Below, in pieces: positions 7,921 to 15,870 of a stretch of 64,000 nucleotides of DNA; within the stretch, counting starts at the first letter, position 1, and each line of letters starts with the position of its first letter. The notes below the pieces were generated by a model that made no database searches, was not told where the DNA came from, and saw only the letters and a program-made list of their open reading frames with translations. Made by a program: the position numbers and the translations under genes. The DNA is from Mesorhizobium sp. J428 (GTDB taxonomy: Bacteria > Pseudomonadota > Alphaproteobacteria > Rhizobiales > Rhizobiaceae), in NCBI RefSeq assembly GCF_024699925.1, contig NZ_JAJOMX010000001.1:682001-746000 (forward strand), given 5' to 3'.

Positions 7921-8781
7921 TTACTCCCGCAGGCCCAGCATCGCACGTGCCTCGGCCGGCGAAGCTATCTCGCGGCCGGCTTGGCGCGCGCAGCCGGCGA
8001 GTGCCTCGATCAGCTGGCCGTTGCCGGTCGCGCGCGTTCCGTCGGGCAGGTAGAATGTGTCTTCCAGCCCCGTGCGCAGCATGCCGCCGAGCTCCGCCGC
8101 GCGCTGGTGCACCCGCCAGATCTCGGCCCTGCCGATCAGCGTCGCCTGCCAGCGCGCGCCTTCGATCCGGTAATTCAGCAACAGCTCCAGCAGCGCGGCG
8201 TCGACGGGCATGCCCGAGGCGACACCCATGACGAAATTGTACTGCGCCGTTCGCGCCATGCCGTTCGCCACATACATGCCGACCGAACGCACGATGCCGG
8301 TATCGAAGCACTCGAATTCCGGCAGCGCGCCGGCCTCGGCCATCTCATCGAGGAACGCCTTCACCTTCTCGACCGGATTGTCGAACAGCATCGGCGGCCA
8401 GGCCCAGGCGCCGTCGGCCTTGATCTTGAGATAATTCAGGCTTCCGGCGTTGCAGGCGGCGATCTCCGGCCGCGCCGCGCGGATGCAGGCGAGCGGTCCG
8501 GCGATGTCCCGGCCGACCGTGCCGGTCGTCTGGTTGACCACGACGCCCGGGCATGCCTGCCGGATCGCCTCGCAGACGGCCACCGCCACGTCCGGCTCCC
8601 AGCTCGGCAAGTGGCCCCTGCCGGCGCCCTGCTGCCGGAAGTGGATATGGATGATCGAGGCCCCGGCGTCATAGGCCTCGCGCGCCGAGGCGGCGCATTG
8701 TTCCGGCGTGACGGGAATAGCGTTCTGCGACGGGTCTGTCAGCACGCCGTTCAGCGCGCAGGTGAGGATCGCCTTATCCAT
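7921..8781 (-). CDS. Beta-keto acid cleavage enzyme (BKACE, DUF849)
   Basis: A 286-residue TIM-barrel protein of the BKACE family, which uses zinc to join a beta-keto acid with acetyl-CoA, giving acetoacetate and a new CoA ester. The metal-binding His pair is visible in IIHIHFR (residues 43-49), and the substrate-loop stretches TTGTVGRDIAGPL and NAGSLNYLK are present. Its start overlaps the end of the biotin carboxylase gene by 8 bases, so it belongs to the same transcript as the atu-like genes. The exact keto acid is unknown; see the finding on its possible role in the pathway. Confidence 0.88.
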   Translation of the reverse strand: MDKAILTCALNGVLTDPSQNAIPVTPEQCAASAREAYDAGASIIHIHFRQQGAGRGHLPSWEPDVAVAVCEAIRQACPGVVVNQTTGTVGRDIAGPLACIRAARPEIAACNAGSLNYLKIKADGAWAWPPMLFDNPVEKVKAFLDEMAEAGALPEFECFDTGIVRSVGMYVANGMARTAQYNFVMGVASGMPVDAALLELLLNYRIEGARWQATLIGRAEIWRVHQRAAELGGMLRTGLEDTFYLPDGTRATGNGQLIEALAGCARQAGREIASPAEARAMLGLRE

Positions 8782-10723
8782 GGTCGGGCTCGATCTCCGC
8801 GATGAGCTGGCCCGCCGCCACCTGCGCGCCTTCGGCCACGTGCAGCGCCGCGACGACCCCGTCGATGGCCGCGTTGAGCGCGTTCTCCATCTTCATCGCC
8901 TCCACCATCGCAATCATGTCGCCCACGCTCACTGCCTGCCCCGCGACCACGCCCACCGCGCGGACCACGCCCGAGACGGGGGCCACGATGCGGCGCGGGT
9001 CTTTCGTCGCCGGCGGCCGCACCAGAGGATCGGGCTCGTGGAAGATGAAGACCGTGCCGTCCCGGTCGAGATGGACGTCGCGGCCGTCGAACAGGAAGCC
9101 GGCCCGACGCGACACGCCCTCCACCGAGAAGGCGATGTCGTCGTCACCGAGCCGCACCGCCTCGATCGCGACCGCCTCTCCGCCGACGGTGACGCCAACC
9201 AGCCGACCTCGCTCGAAGCGCACTTCCGTCTCCAGTCGATCCGTCCCGCAGGCGAGTGTGATCGGGCAGTTCGCAGCGCCGGTGGAACGGAACCAGCTGC
9301 CACCGTCGCGGCTCGCCAGCGCCACCGCGGCGATCGCGAAATCGAACGCAGCGGGCTGCGGCGCGTCGAGAATGGCAGCGCCCTCGCCGATCCAGCGGTC
9401 GATCAGCCCGGTGGTCATTTCGCCCTGCCGGAACGCTTCGGCGGACAGGAGGTCGATCAGGAAGCGGCGGTTGGTCGCAATGCCGAGAAGGGTCGAGCCG
9501 TGCAGCGCCGCGACCAGCCGATCGATCGCCTGCGCCCGGTCCGGCGCGTGCGCGATCACCTTGGCGATCATCGGGTCGTAGTAAGGCGTCACGACGCCGT
9601 CCTCTGCCACGCCGGCATCGACGCGCACGCCGTGCCCCTCGGTCGGCCGCCAGCGCAGGATTTGGCCGCTCTGCGGACGGAAGCCGTCATAGGGGTCCTC
9701 GGCATAGAACCGCGCCTCGATCGCATGGCCGCGCAGGCTCACCTCATCCTGCGTGGCCGGCAAGGCCTCGCCTGATGCCACGCGCAACTGCCACTCGACC
9801 AGGTCGAGGCCGGTCACCATCTCGGTCACCGGATGCTCGACCTGCAGCCGCGTGTTCATTTCCAAGAAATGGTAAGTGCCGTCCTGCGCGACGATGAACT
9901 CCACCGTGCCGGCGCCCTCGTAGCCGACCGCCCTCGCCGCGCGCACGGCGTCCGCGCCCATGGCGAGCCTGAGCGCCGGCGTGACGAAGGGCGACGGCGC
10001 TTCCTCGACGATCTTCTGGTGCCGGCGCTGCGCCGAGCAGTCGCGCTCGCCGAGATGGATCGCATTGCCGTGGCGGTCAGCGAAGACCTGGATCTCGGTA
10101 TGCCGCGCATCGATGACGAGTTTCTCGATCAGCACCGACGGATCGCCGAACGCATTCTCGGCCTCGCGCCGGGCGCTTTCGAGCGCTGCCGCGAAATCCC
10201 CCGCCCGGTCGACCCGGCGCATGCCGCGCCCGCCGCCGCCCGCCGCCGCCTTGATCAGCACCGGGAAGCCGATCCGCTCCGCCTCCCGCGCCAGTGTCTG
10301 CGGAGACTGGTCCTCGCCCTCATAGCCCGGCACCACCGGCACGCCGGCTTGCGACATCAGCCGCTTGGCGCGCGCCTTGTCGCCCATGGCATGGATCGCG
10401 GTTGGCGGCGGGCCGACGAAGATCAGCCCCGCTGCCACGCATGCCTCGGCGAACGCCGCATTCTCGGACAGGAAGCCGTACCCAGGATGCACCGCGTCGG
10501 CGCCAGCGGCGCTCGTGGCCTCGATGATCGCGCCGGCATTCAGGTATGAGTCCGCCGGGAGCGGACCGCCGATCCGCACCGCCCGGTCAGCCAGCCGCAC
10601 ATGGGGGGCGTTCGCATCGGCATCGCTGTAGACCGCGACGGTTGCGACCCCCATCCGCCGTGCGGTGCGGATGATCCGGCAGGCGATCTCGCCGCGATTG
10701 GCGATGAGGAGGGAGCGGATCAT
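8774..10723 (-). CDS. atuF: Acyl-CoA carboxylase alpha subunit (biotin carboxylase/carrier), AtuF-like
   Basis: A 649-residue fusion of biotin carboxylase (about residues 1-450), a linker domain, and a C-terminal biotin carrier with EAMKMEN; the biotinylated lysine is near residue 611. The ATP-grasp loop KAAAGGGGRGMRRV and EMNTRLQVEHPVTE are present. Such subunits serve methylcrotonyl-, geranyl- or propionyl-CoA carboxylases. Gene order and neighbouring subfamilies point to geranyl-CoA carboxylase (AtuF), but methylcrotonyl-CoA carboxylase cannot be excluded from sequence alone. The partner beta subunit lies two genes upstream at 12940-14553. Confidence 0.85.
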   Translation of the reverse strand: MIRSLLIANRGEIACRIIRTARRMGVATVAVYSDADANAPHVRLADRAVRIGGPLPADSYLNAGAIIEATSAAGADAVHPGYGFLSENAAFAEACVAAGLIFVGPPPTAIHAMGDKARAKRLMSQAGVPVVPGYEGEDQSPQTLAREAERIGFPVLIKAAAGGGGRGMRRVDRAGDFAAALESARREAENAFGDPSVLIEKLVIDARHTEIQVFADRHGNAIHLGERDCSAQRRHQKIVEEAPSPFVTPALRLAMGADAVRAARAVGYEGAGTVEFIVAQDGTYHFLEMNTRLQVEHPVTEMVTGLDLVEWQLRVASGEALPATQDEVSLRGHAIEARFYAEDPYDGFRPQSGQILRWRPTEGHGVRVDAGVAEDGVVTPYYDPMIAKVIAHAPDRAQAIDRLVAALHGSTLLGIATNRRFLIDLLSAEAFRQGEMTTGLIDRWIGEGAAILDAPQPAAFDFAIAAVALASRDGGSWFRSTGAANCPITLACGTDRLETEVRFERGRLVGVTVGGEAVAIEAVRLGDDDIAFSVEGVSRRAGFLFDGRDVHLDRDGTVFIFHEPDPLVRPPATKDPRRIVAPVSGVVRAVGVVAGQAVSVGDMIAMVEAMKMENALNAAIDGVVAALHVAEGAQVAAGQLIAEIEPDHG

Positions 10724-10787
10724 GCGGATACCTGGCGACGAAGCCCGTGACGGTGAGCGGGTGTTTTTGCGATCGGGGGATTCTGCA

Positions 10788-11585
10788 TCATCCTACCGCC
10801 CAGCCCGGCCTGCGCTTCTCCAGGAACGCCGCCGTGCCCTCCGCACCCTCGGCGCTGCGCAGTGCGATCGCGGACAGTTCCGCCGCGCGGTCGATGATCC
10901 CGCCGGTCGGCGCCAGCCGCGCCTCGGCGATCAGACCCTTGGTGGCGGCGAGCGCGCCAGGCGCGCAGCGCAGGATTTTGCGCACGCAGGCTTCGACCGC
11001 CGTGTCGAGATCGTCCGCCACCTCGTGCACAAGACCGAGCGACAGCGCCTCGTCGATGTCGATGAAGCCGCCCACGACGGCCAGCCGCTTGGTCTGGCCG
11101 TAGCCGATCCGCTCGATCAGCGGCGGCAGGATCTGCGCCGGCAGGATGCCGAGACTGGTCTCGGGCAGGCCGAATCTCGCCCCGCGCGACGCGATCGTCA
11201 CGTCCGACACGCAGGCAAGCCCGAAGCCGCCGCCGAGCGCGGCGCCCTCGACCGCTGCGACGACGGCGACACCCGTCCGCGCGAACTCGGCCAGCATCTC
11301 GCCGAAGGCGCGATTGACGGCCGCGAACGGATCGGGCCGCCCTTCCACCAGCGGCTCTGCGCGCGCCTTCGCCATGTCGGCGATGTCGCCGCCGGCGCAG
11401 AACGTGCCGCCGGCGCCGCGCAGCACGATCACGCGCACGCTCCCGCCCGCCTCGGCCGCCGCAAGGGCCGCGCGCAGCTCGCGCACCATCGCCAACGACA
11501 TGGCGTTCTTCACCGCCGGGCGATTCAATGTCAGCGACAGAACGCCGTCGCTCTCCTCGGCGAGGATGGTCTCGTAATCCGCCAT
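10788..11585 (-). CDS. atuE: Isohexenylglutaconyl-CoA hydratase-like (AtuE-like crotonase)
   Basis: Crotonase-family protein of 265 residues. The start TLNRPAVKNAMSLAMVRELR, the middle GGGFGLACVSDVTIA and the stretch FGLPETSLGILPAQI match what I remember of pseudomonad AtuE, the hydratase that adds water to isohexenylglutaconyl-CoA. The ATG overlaps the stop of the upstream dehydrogenase by one base (TGATG). A generic methylglutaconyl-CoA hydratase is the alternative. The subfamily call is from recollection of the motif pattern and not from an alignment. Confidence 0.78.
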   Translation of the reverse strand: MADYETILAEESDGVLSLTLNRPAVKNAMSLAMVRELRAALAAAEAGGSVRVIVLRGAGGTFCAGGDIADMAKARAEPLVEGRPDPFAAVNRAFGEMLAEFARTGVAVVAAVEGAALGGGFGLACVSDVTIASRGARFGLPETSLGILPAQILPPLIERIGYGQTKRLAVVGGFIDIDEALSLGLVHEVADDLDTAVEACVRKILRCAPGALAATKGLIAEARLAPTGGIIDRAAELSAIALRSAEGAEGTAAFLEKRRPGWAVG

Positions 11586-12757
11586 CAGTGCGACTTTGCC
11601 GCCTTGTTGCTGGTGCCGGGCAGCGTGCCCTCCAGCTTGCAGATGATCGACAGCATCACCTCGTCCGCGCCGGCGCCGATCGACACCAGCCGCGTGTCGC
11701 GATAGGCGCGGCTGACCGGATTGTCGGCGGTGAAGCCCATGCCGCCCCAATATTGCAGGCAGGCATCCGTCAACTCGCGCGCCAGCCGCCCGGTTTTGAG
11801 CTTCGCCATCGAGGCGAGCTTGGTCACGTCCTTGCCCGAGACATACAGCTCGATCGCGCTCCAGGTCAGCGCCCTGAGCAGCTCGACCTCGGCGCGCAAC
11901 TCGGCCAAGCGGAAGTGCACCACCTGATTGTCCAGGATCGACTTGCCAAAGGCCTGCCGGTCACGCGTGTAGTCGATGGTGAGGTCGATCAGCCGGTCGA
12001 ATCCCTTGATGGAGCTCGCGGCGGAATAGAGCCGCTCCTCCTGGAACTGCAGCATCTGGTAGGTGAAGCCGAAGCCCTCCTGGCCAATGACGTTCGCCTG
12101 CGGCACGCGCACCTCGTCGAAGAAGAGCTGCGCGGTGTCGGAGGAATGCATGCCGATCTTGTGGATCTTCTGCTTGGTGATGCCCCTGGCGTCCATCGGC
12201 ACGCAGATCAGCGACTTGTTCTTGTGCGCCGGCCCGTCCGACGTGTTGGCGAGCAGGCAGCACCAGTCGGCCTTCAGCCCGTTGGTGATCCACATCTTCT
12301 GGCCCGTGATGACATAGTCGCCGCCGTCCTTGCGCGCCGACGTTTTCGCCGCCGAGACGTCCGAGCCGGCGCCGGGTTCGGAGACGCCGAGGCAGCCGAC
12401 GACATCGCCGGCAATCGACGGCGCGAGGAAGTTCTTCTTCACGTGGTCGGACCCGAAGCGGTTCAGCGCCGGCGTGCACATGTCGGTGTGCACCCCGATC
12501 GCCATCGGCACGCCGCCGGCATGGCACAGGCCCAGCTCCTCCGCCATCACCATCGAATAGGAGAAGTCGAGGCCAAGCCCGCCATATTCGGTATCGTATT
12601 TGATGCCGAGCAGGCCGAGATTGCCGAGCTTCTTGAACAGCTCGTGCGACGGAAACTCCTCAGCCGCCTCCCAGGCGTCGAGATGCGGATTGATCTCGGT
12701 GTCTACGAACTTCGCCACCGTGCGGCGGAGGTTCTCGTGTTCGGCAGTCAAGTGCAT
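11585..12757 (-). CDS. atuD: Citronellyl-CoA dehydrogenase-like acyl-CoA dehydrogenase (AtuD-like)
   Basis: FAD-dependent acyl-CoA dehydrogenase of 390 residues. It shows the signature VSEPGAGSDVSA (about residues 125-136), KMWITNG and the C-terminal QYWGGMGFTADNPVSR. The stretch GGVPMAIGVHTDMCTPALNR is characteristic of the AtuD group, which oxidises citronellyl-CoA to geranyl-CoA. It is followed immediately, with a one-base overlap, by the AtuE-like hydratase. The start at 12757 lies just below a 138-bp palindromic repeat element that separates it from the carboxyltransferase gene. Confidence 0.82.
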   Translation of the reverse strand: MHLTAEHENLRRTVAKFVDTEINPHLDAWEAAEEFPSHELFKKLGNLGLLGIKYDTEYGGLGLDFSYSMVMAEELGLCHAGGVPMAIGVHTDMCTPALNRFGSDHVKKNFLAPSIAGDVVGCLGVSEPGAGSDVSAAKTSARKDGGDYVITGQKMWITNGLKADWCCLLANTSDGPAHKNKSLICVPMDARGITKQKIHKIGMHSSDTAQLFFDEVRVPQANVIGQEGFGFTYQMLQFQEERLYSAASSIKGFDRLIDLTIDYTRDRQAFGKSILDNQVVHFRLAELRAEVELLRALTWSAIELYVSGKDVTKLASMAKLKTGRLARELTDACLQYWGGMGFTADNPVSRAYRDTRLVSIGAGADEVMLSIICKLEGTLPGTSNKAAKSH

Positions 12758-12779
12758 GCGGTTTCTCCCTACGATCTTT

Positions 12780-12917
12780 CCCCCTCACCGTCTCGGGCTT
12801 CGCCCGATCCACCTCTCCCCCATTGCATGGGGGAGAGGAGTGGTAGCCTCGGCGATTGGCATCTCCTCTCCCCCAGGCAGGGGGAGAGGTGGCCGGCGAA
12901 GCCGGTCGGTGAGGGGG
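12780..12917. repeat. Composite palindromic intergenic repeat
   Basis: Outer arms CCCCCTCACCG (12780-12790) and CGGTGAGGGGG (12907-12917) are exact inverted copies. Inside are two hairpins: CCTCTCCCCCAT/ATGGGGGAGAGG (12812-12838, loop TGC) and CCTCTCCCCC/GGGGGAGAGG (12865-12889, loop AGGCA). The element fills the gap between the carboxyltransferase and dehydrogenase genes. It resembles the repeated intergenic mosaic elements scattered in rhizobial genomes. In RNA it would fold into a branched structure that could affect termination or mRNA stability inside the operon. Confidence 0.8.
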
Positions 12918-12939
12918 TGCATCACCAGTTTCGTCGTCT

Positions 12940-14553
12940 CTACATCCTCGCCACGCCGAACGTGTTCGCCCGCAGCTCCCGCCGCTCGCCCTCCGCCGCG
13001 ACCGCCAGGCACAGCGCAAGGACCGCCCGCGTGTCGCGCGGGTCGATGATGCCGTCGTCCCAGAGCCTTGCGGTGGCAAACAGCGCGTCCGACTGCGCCT
13101 CGATGCCGCCGCGGATCATCGCGCTCTGCTTCGCGAGCGCCTCCTCGTCGACTGCGCCGCCCTCCCGCGCGGCCTTGCCGCGCGCTACGATCTCCATCAC
13201 CCGCGCCGCCTGTTCGCCGCCCATCACCGCAGTGCGCGCCGACGGCCAGGAGAAGATAAAGCGAGGCGAGAAGCCCCGGCCGCACATGCCGTAATTGCCG
13301 GCACCATAGGAGCCGCCGATGACGAAGGTGAACTTCGGCACGCGCGCGTTCGCCACGGCCTGGATCATCTTCGACCCGTGCTTGATCGCACCGTCGGCCT
13401 CCGCCTGCCTGCCGACCATGTAGCCGGTGGTGTTCTGCAGGAAGACCAGCGGCGTGCCGGACTGGTCGCAGAGCTGGATGAACTGCGCCGCCTTGGTCGA
13501 TCCCGTCGGCATGATCGGCCCGTTGTTGGCGAGGATACCGACCGGACGGCCATCCACGAAGGCATGGCCGCACACCGTTTCCGACCCGTAGACCGCCTTG
13601 AACTCCAGGAATTCAGAGCGGTCGACGATCCGCGCGATCACCTCGCGCATGTCGAACGGCGTCCGGTCGTCGGCGGGCACGATGCCGAGCAGTTCGTCGG
13701 GATCGTAGACCGGGGCGGAGACGCTTCGCGGGCCGCCCGCCACCTCGTCCCACGCGAGATGGCGCATGATCTGCCGGCCGATCGCGAGCGCCTGCACATC
13801 GTCGTCGGCCACATATTCGCCAAGTCCCGTTACCCGGCCGTGCACGTCGGCGCCGCCGAGTTCCTCGTCGCTGGCATCCTCGCCGATTGCGGCCTTCACC
13901 AGAGGCGGGCCGGCGAGGAATATCTTCGAGCGGCCCTTCACCAGAACGACATAGTCCGACAGGCCGGGCAGATAGGCTCCGCCCGCCGTGGACGAGCCAT
14001 GCACGATGGCGATCTGCGGTATGCCGGCGGCGGAGAGCCGCGCCTGGTTGGCGAAGGAACGGCCGCCCTCGACGAACATCTCGGCCTGATAGAGCAGGTT
14101 GGCGCCGCCGCTCTCGACCAGCGAGACGATCGGCAGCCGGTTCTCCAGCGCGATCTCTTGGCAGCGAAGCGCCTTCTTCAGCCCCATCGGGGGGATCGTC
14201 CCGCCCTTGATGCCGCTGTCGTTCGCCGTGACGACGACGCGCTTGCCGGCAACCACGCCGATACCGGCGATCGAGCCGCCGCCCATGATGTTCCTGCCGC
14301 CGTCGTCGTCGTGCATGCGATAGCCGGCGAGCGTCGAGATTTCGAGGAAAGGCGCACCGCGGTCGAGCAGCCTTTCGACACGTTCGCGTGGAAGAATCTG
14401 GCCGCGCTTCTCGAACGTCTCGCGCCGCGCGGCCGAGTTCTGCCGCACCCGCTCCTCCAGTTCGCGCACCCTCGCGAGCTTCGCCGCCATCGCCTCGACA
14501 TTGGCCTTGAAGGTTGGCGAGGCGGTGTCGATCGCAGAGGACAGCACCGGCAT
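12940..14553 (-). CDS. atuC: Acyl-CoA carboxylase beta subunit (carboxyltransferase), AtuC-like
   Basis: Carboxyltransferase of 537 residues with the two crotonase-like halves of this family. It shows LVESGGANLLYQAEMF, GSSTAGGAYLPGLSDY and QNTTGYMVGRQAEADGAIKHG, as in methylcrotonyl- and geranyl-CoA carboxylases. Length fits AtuC (about 538). It pairs with the alpha subunit at 8774-10723 to carboxylate the gamma carbon of a branched enoyl-CoA. Its ATG overlaps the stop of the upstream SDR by one base (TGATG). Geranyl- versus methylcrotonyl-CoA specificity rests mostly on gene order. Confidence 0.85.
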   Translation of the reverse strand: MPVLSSAIDTASPTFKANVEAMAAKLARVRELEERVRQNSAARRETFEKRGQILPRERVERLLDRGAPFLEISTLAGYRMHDDDGGRNIMGGGSIAGIGVVAGKRVVVTANDSGIKGGTIPPMGLKKALRCQEIALENRLPIVSLVESGGANLLYQAEMFVEGGRSFANQARLSAAGIPQIAIVHGSSTAGGAYLPGLSDYVVLVKGRSKIFLAGPPLVKAAIGEDASDEELGGADVHGRVTGLGEYVADDDVQALAIGRQIMRHLAWDEVAGGPRSVSAPVYDPDELLGIVPADDRTPFDMREVIARIVDRSEFLEFKAVYGSETVCGHAFVDGRPVGILANNGPIMPTGSTKAAQFIQLCDQSGTPLVFLQNTTGYMVGRQAEADGAIKHGSKMIQAVANARVPKFTFVIGGSYGAGNYGMCGRGFSPRFIFSWPSARTAVMGGEQAARVMEIVARGKAAREGGAVDEEALAKQSAMIRGGIEAQSDALFATARLWDDGIIDPRDTRAVLALCLAVAAEGERRELRANTFGVARM

Positions 14554-15428
14554 CAGCCAGCGTCCTTTCCGGACAGGACATCGGGCACGACGGCGCGGTG
14601 GAAGCCGTCGAAGGGTTCGGTTCCCCTGCCCTTGCCGATCGGGAACAGCGCCGAACCCAGCGGCGAGCCACCGTCGATCGGCACCGTCACGCCGGTGACG
14701 AAGGATGCGGCCGGCGACAGCAGGAAGCAGATGACGGCCGAGACCTCCGCCTCGACGCCGATGCGCCCGAGCGGCACATGCTTCTTCAGCGTCGGGATCA
14801 GCGCCCGCGTCATGCCGTCATAGGTGTCCATGCCCGACGAGGCGACCCAGCCGGGCGCGACGCAGTTGACCCGCACGCCGGCCGGCCCCCACTCGTAGGC
14901 CGCCGTCTTGGTGAGGTTGACCATGCCAGCCCGCGCAGCCCCCGAATGCGCCATGCCCGGCATGCCGCGCCACATGTCGGCCGCCGTGTTGACGATCGCA
15001 CCGCCAGCCGCCTCCATCGCCTGGAGGTAGACCTCGCGCATGACAAGAAAACCGCCGGTCAGATTGTTGGCGACGACGGCGTCGAAACCCTTCTTCGAGA
15101 TCGACTGCATAGGGGCGGGAAACTGCCCGCCGGCATTATTGACCAGTCCGTGAATCCGCCCGCGCGCGGAAACGATCGACGCGACCGCCGCCTTGACCGC
15201 CTCCTCGTCGCGGATGTCGAACGCGCGCGCTTCCGCCGAGCCGCCATCCTCGGCGATCTCGGCCAGCACGCCGTCCAGCTTTTCCTGCCTGCGCCCGGTG
15301 ATGACGACATGCGCGCCGAGGCTTGCAAGCTCGTGCGCCACGCAGCGGCCGATACCCGACCCGCCGCCCGTCACCACGATCGTCTGTCCGCTGAAACAGT
15401 CCTGTCGCAGTATGCTGCGATACGTCAT
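14553..15428 (-). CDS. atuB: AtuB-like short-chain dehydrogenase (PECR-like subgroup)
   Basis: Rossmann-fold SDR of 291 residues with the NAD(P) motif TGGGSGIGR (about residues 20-28) and NNAGG. Where a classical SDR has Tyr-x-x-x-Lys, this one reads HSGAARAGM (about residue 160), so both catalytic residues are replaced. The same HSGAARAG pattern occurs in mammalian peroxisomal trans-2-enoyl-CoA reductase and in AtuB/AtuG-type proteins as I remember them. It heads the atu-like operon and likely acts as a redox enzyme on the terpenoid alcohol, aldehyde or CoA ester. A palindrome at 15466-15481 lies in its promoter. Confidence 0.8.
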   Translation of the reverse strand: MTYRSILRQDCFSGQTIVVTGGGSGIGRCVAHELASLGAHVVITGRRQEKLDGVLAEIAEDGGSAEARAFDIRDEEAVKAAVASIVSARGRIHGLVNNAGGQFPAPMQSISKKGFDAVVANNLTGGFLVMREVYLQAMEAAGGAIVNTAADMWRGMPGMAHSGAARAGMVNLTKTAAYEWGPAGVRVNCVAPGWVASSGMDTYDGMTRALIPTLKKHVPLGRIGVEAEVSAVICFLLSPAASFVTGVTVPIDGGSPLGSALFPIGKGRGTEPFDGFHRAVVPDVLSGKDAG

Positions 15429-15465
15429 CGGCCTCCTCCCCGAGGTGATCGGACGCTAGACTACG

Positions 15466-15481
15466 TTGACGTAAACGTCAA
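15466..15481. promoter_or_regulatory. Perfect 16-bp palindrome, likely operator of the atu-like operon
   Basis: TTGACGTAAACGTCAA, perfect arms of 7 bases around AA, 38 bases before the SDR start and about 96 bases before the SCP2 gene on the other strand. It resembles ACGT-type palindromes described for regulators of branched-chain acyl-CoA degradation (LiuR-like). No regulator gene of that kind is in the window, so the binding protein is unknown. Confidence 0.6.
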
Positions 15482-15576
15482 ACGACTGGTAATGACTCGA
15501 CAGCCTCGGAACATGTCCGGGCCACCCATCAACCGCCGGCCGGCGCGCCATGCCCGCCCGCACTCAGGAGGACGCC

Positions 15577-15858
15577 ATGAGCGTGGAAGACATCGCCGCC
15601 AAGATGAAGGACAAGGTCGCCGCCAGCGGCTTCGACCGCTCGGTCAAATTCGACCTCAAGGGCGAAGGCGTCATCGTCATCGACGGCACGACCGTGTCCA
15701 CCACCGATGCGCCCGCCGACTGCACGATCACCATCTCGCTGGACGACTTCAAGGACCTGATCGCCGGCGAACTGAACCCCACCGCCGCCTTCATGACCGG
15801 CAAGATCAAGGTCGCCGGCGACATGTCGGTGGCGATGGCGCTCAGCCAGATCGTGTGA
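15577..15858 (+). CDS. SCP2 sterol-binding domain protein
   Basis: A 93-residue single-domain SCP2 protein, a small hydrophobic-ligand carrier. It shows the usual beta-rich core followed by NPTAAFMTGKIKVAGDMSVAM (residues about 68-88), whose MTGKIKVAGD pattern is diagnostic. The ATG at 15577 follows CAGGAGGAC, so it is chosen over an earlier in-frame ATG. It diverges from the atu-like operon and shares the promoter region with the 16-bp palindrome, so it may help carry acyl-CoA or terpenoid ligands. That link is inference. Confidence 0.88.
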   Translation: MSVEDIAAKMKDKVAASGFDRSVKFDLKGEGVIVIDGTTVSTTDAPADCTITISLDDFKDLIAGELNPTAAFMTGKIKVAGDMSVAMALSQIV

Positions 15859-15870
15859 TTCCGATGGCGG

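Noticed and set aside
11528..13294. A 588-codon plus-strand frame opposite the atu-like genes
   Set aside because: Composition is Arg/Ala/His-rich as expected for an antisense frame in GC-rich DNA; the minus strand holds clear acyl-CoA dehydrogenase and carboxyltransferase genes.
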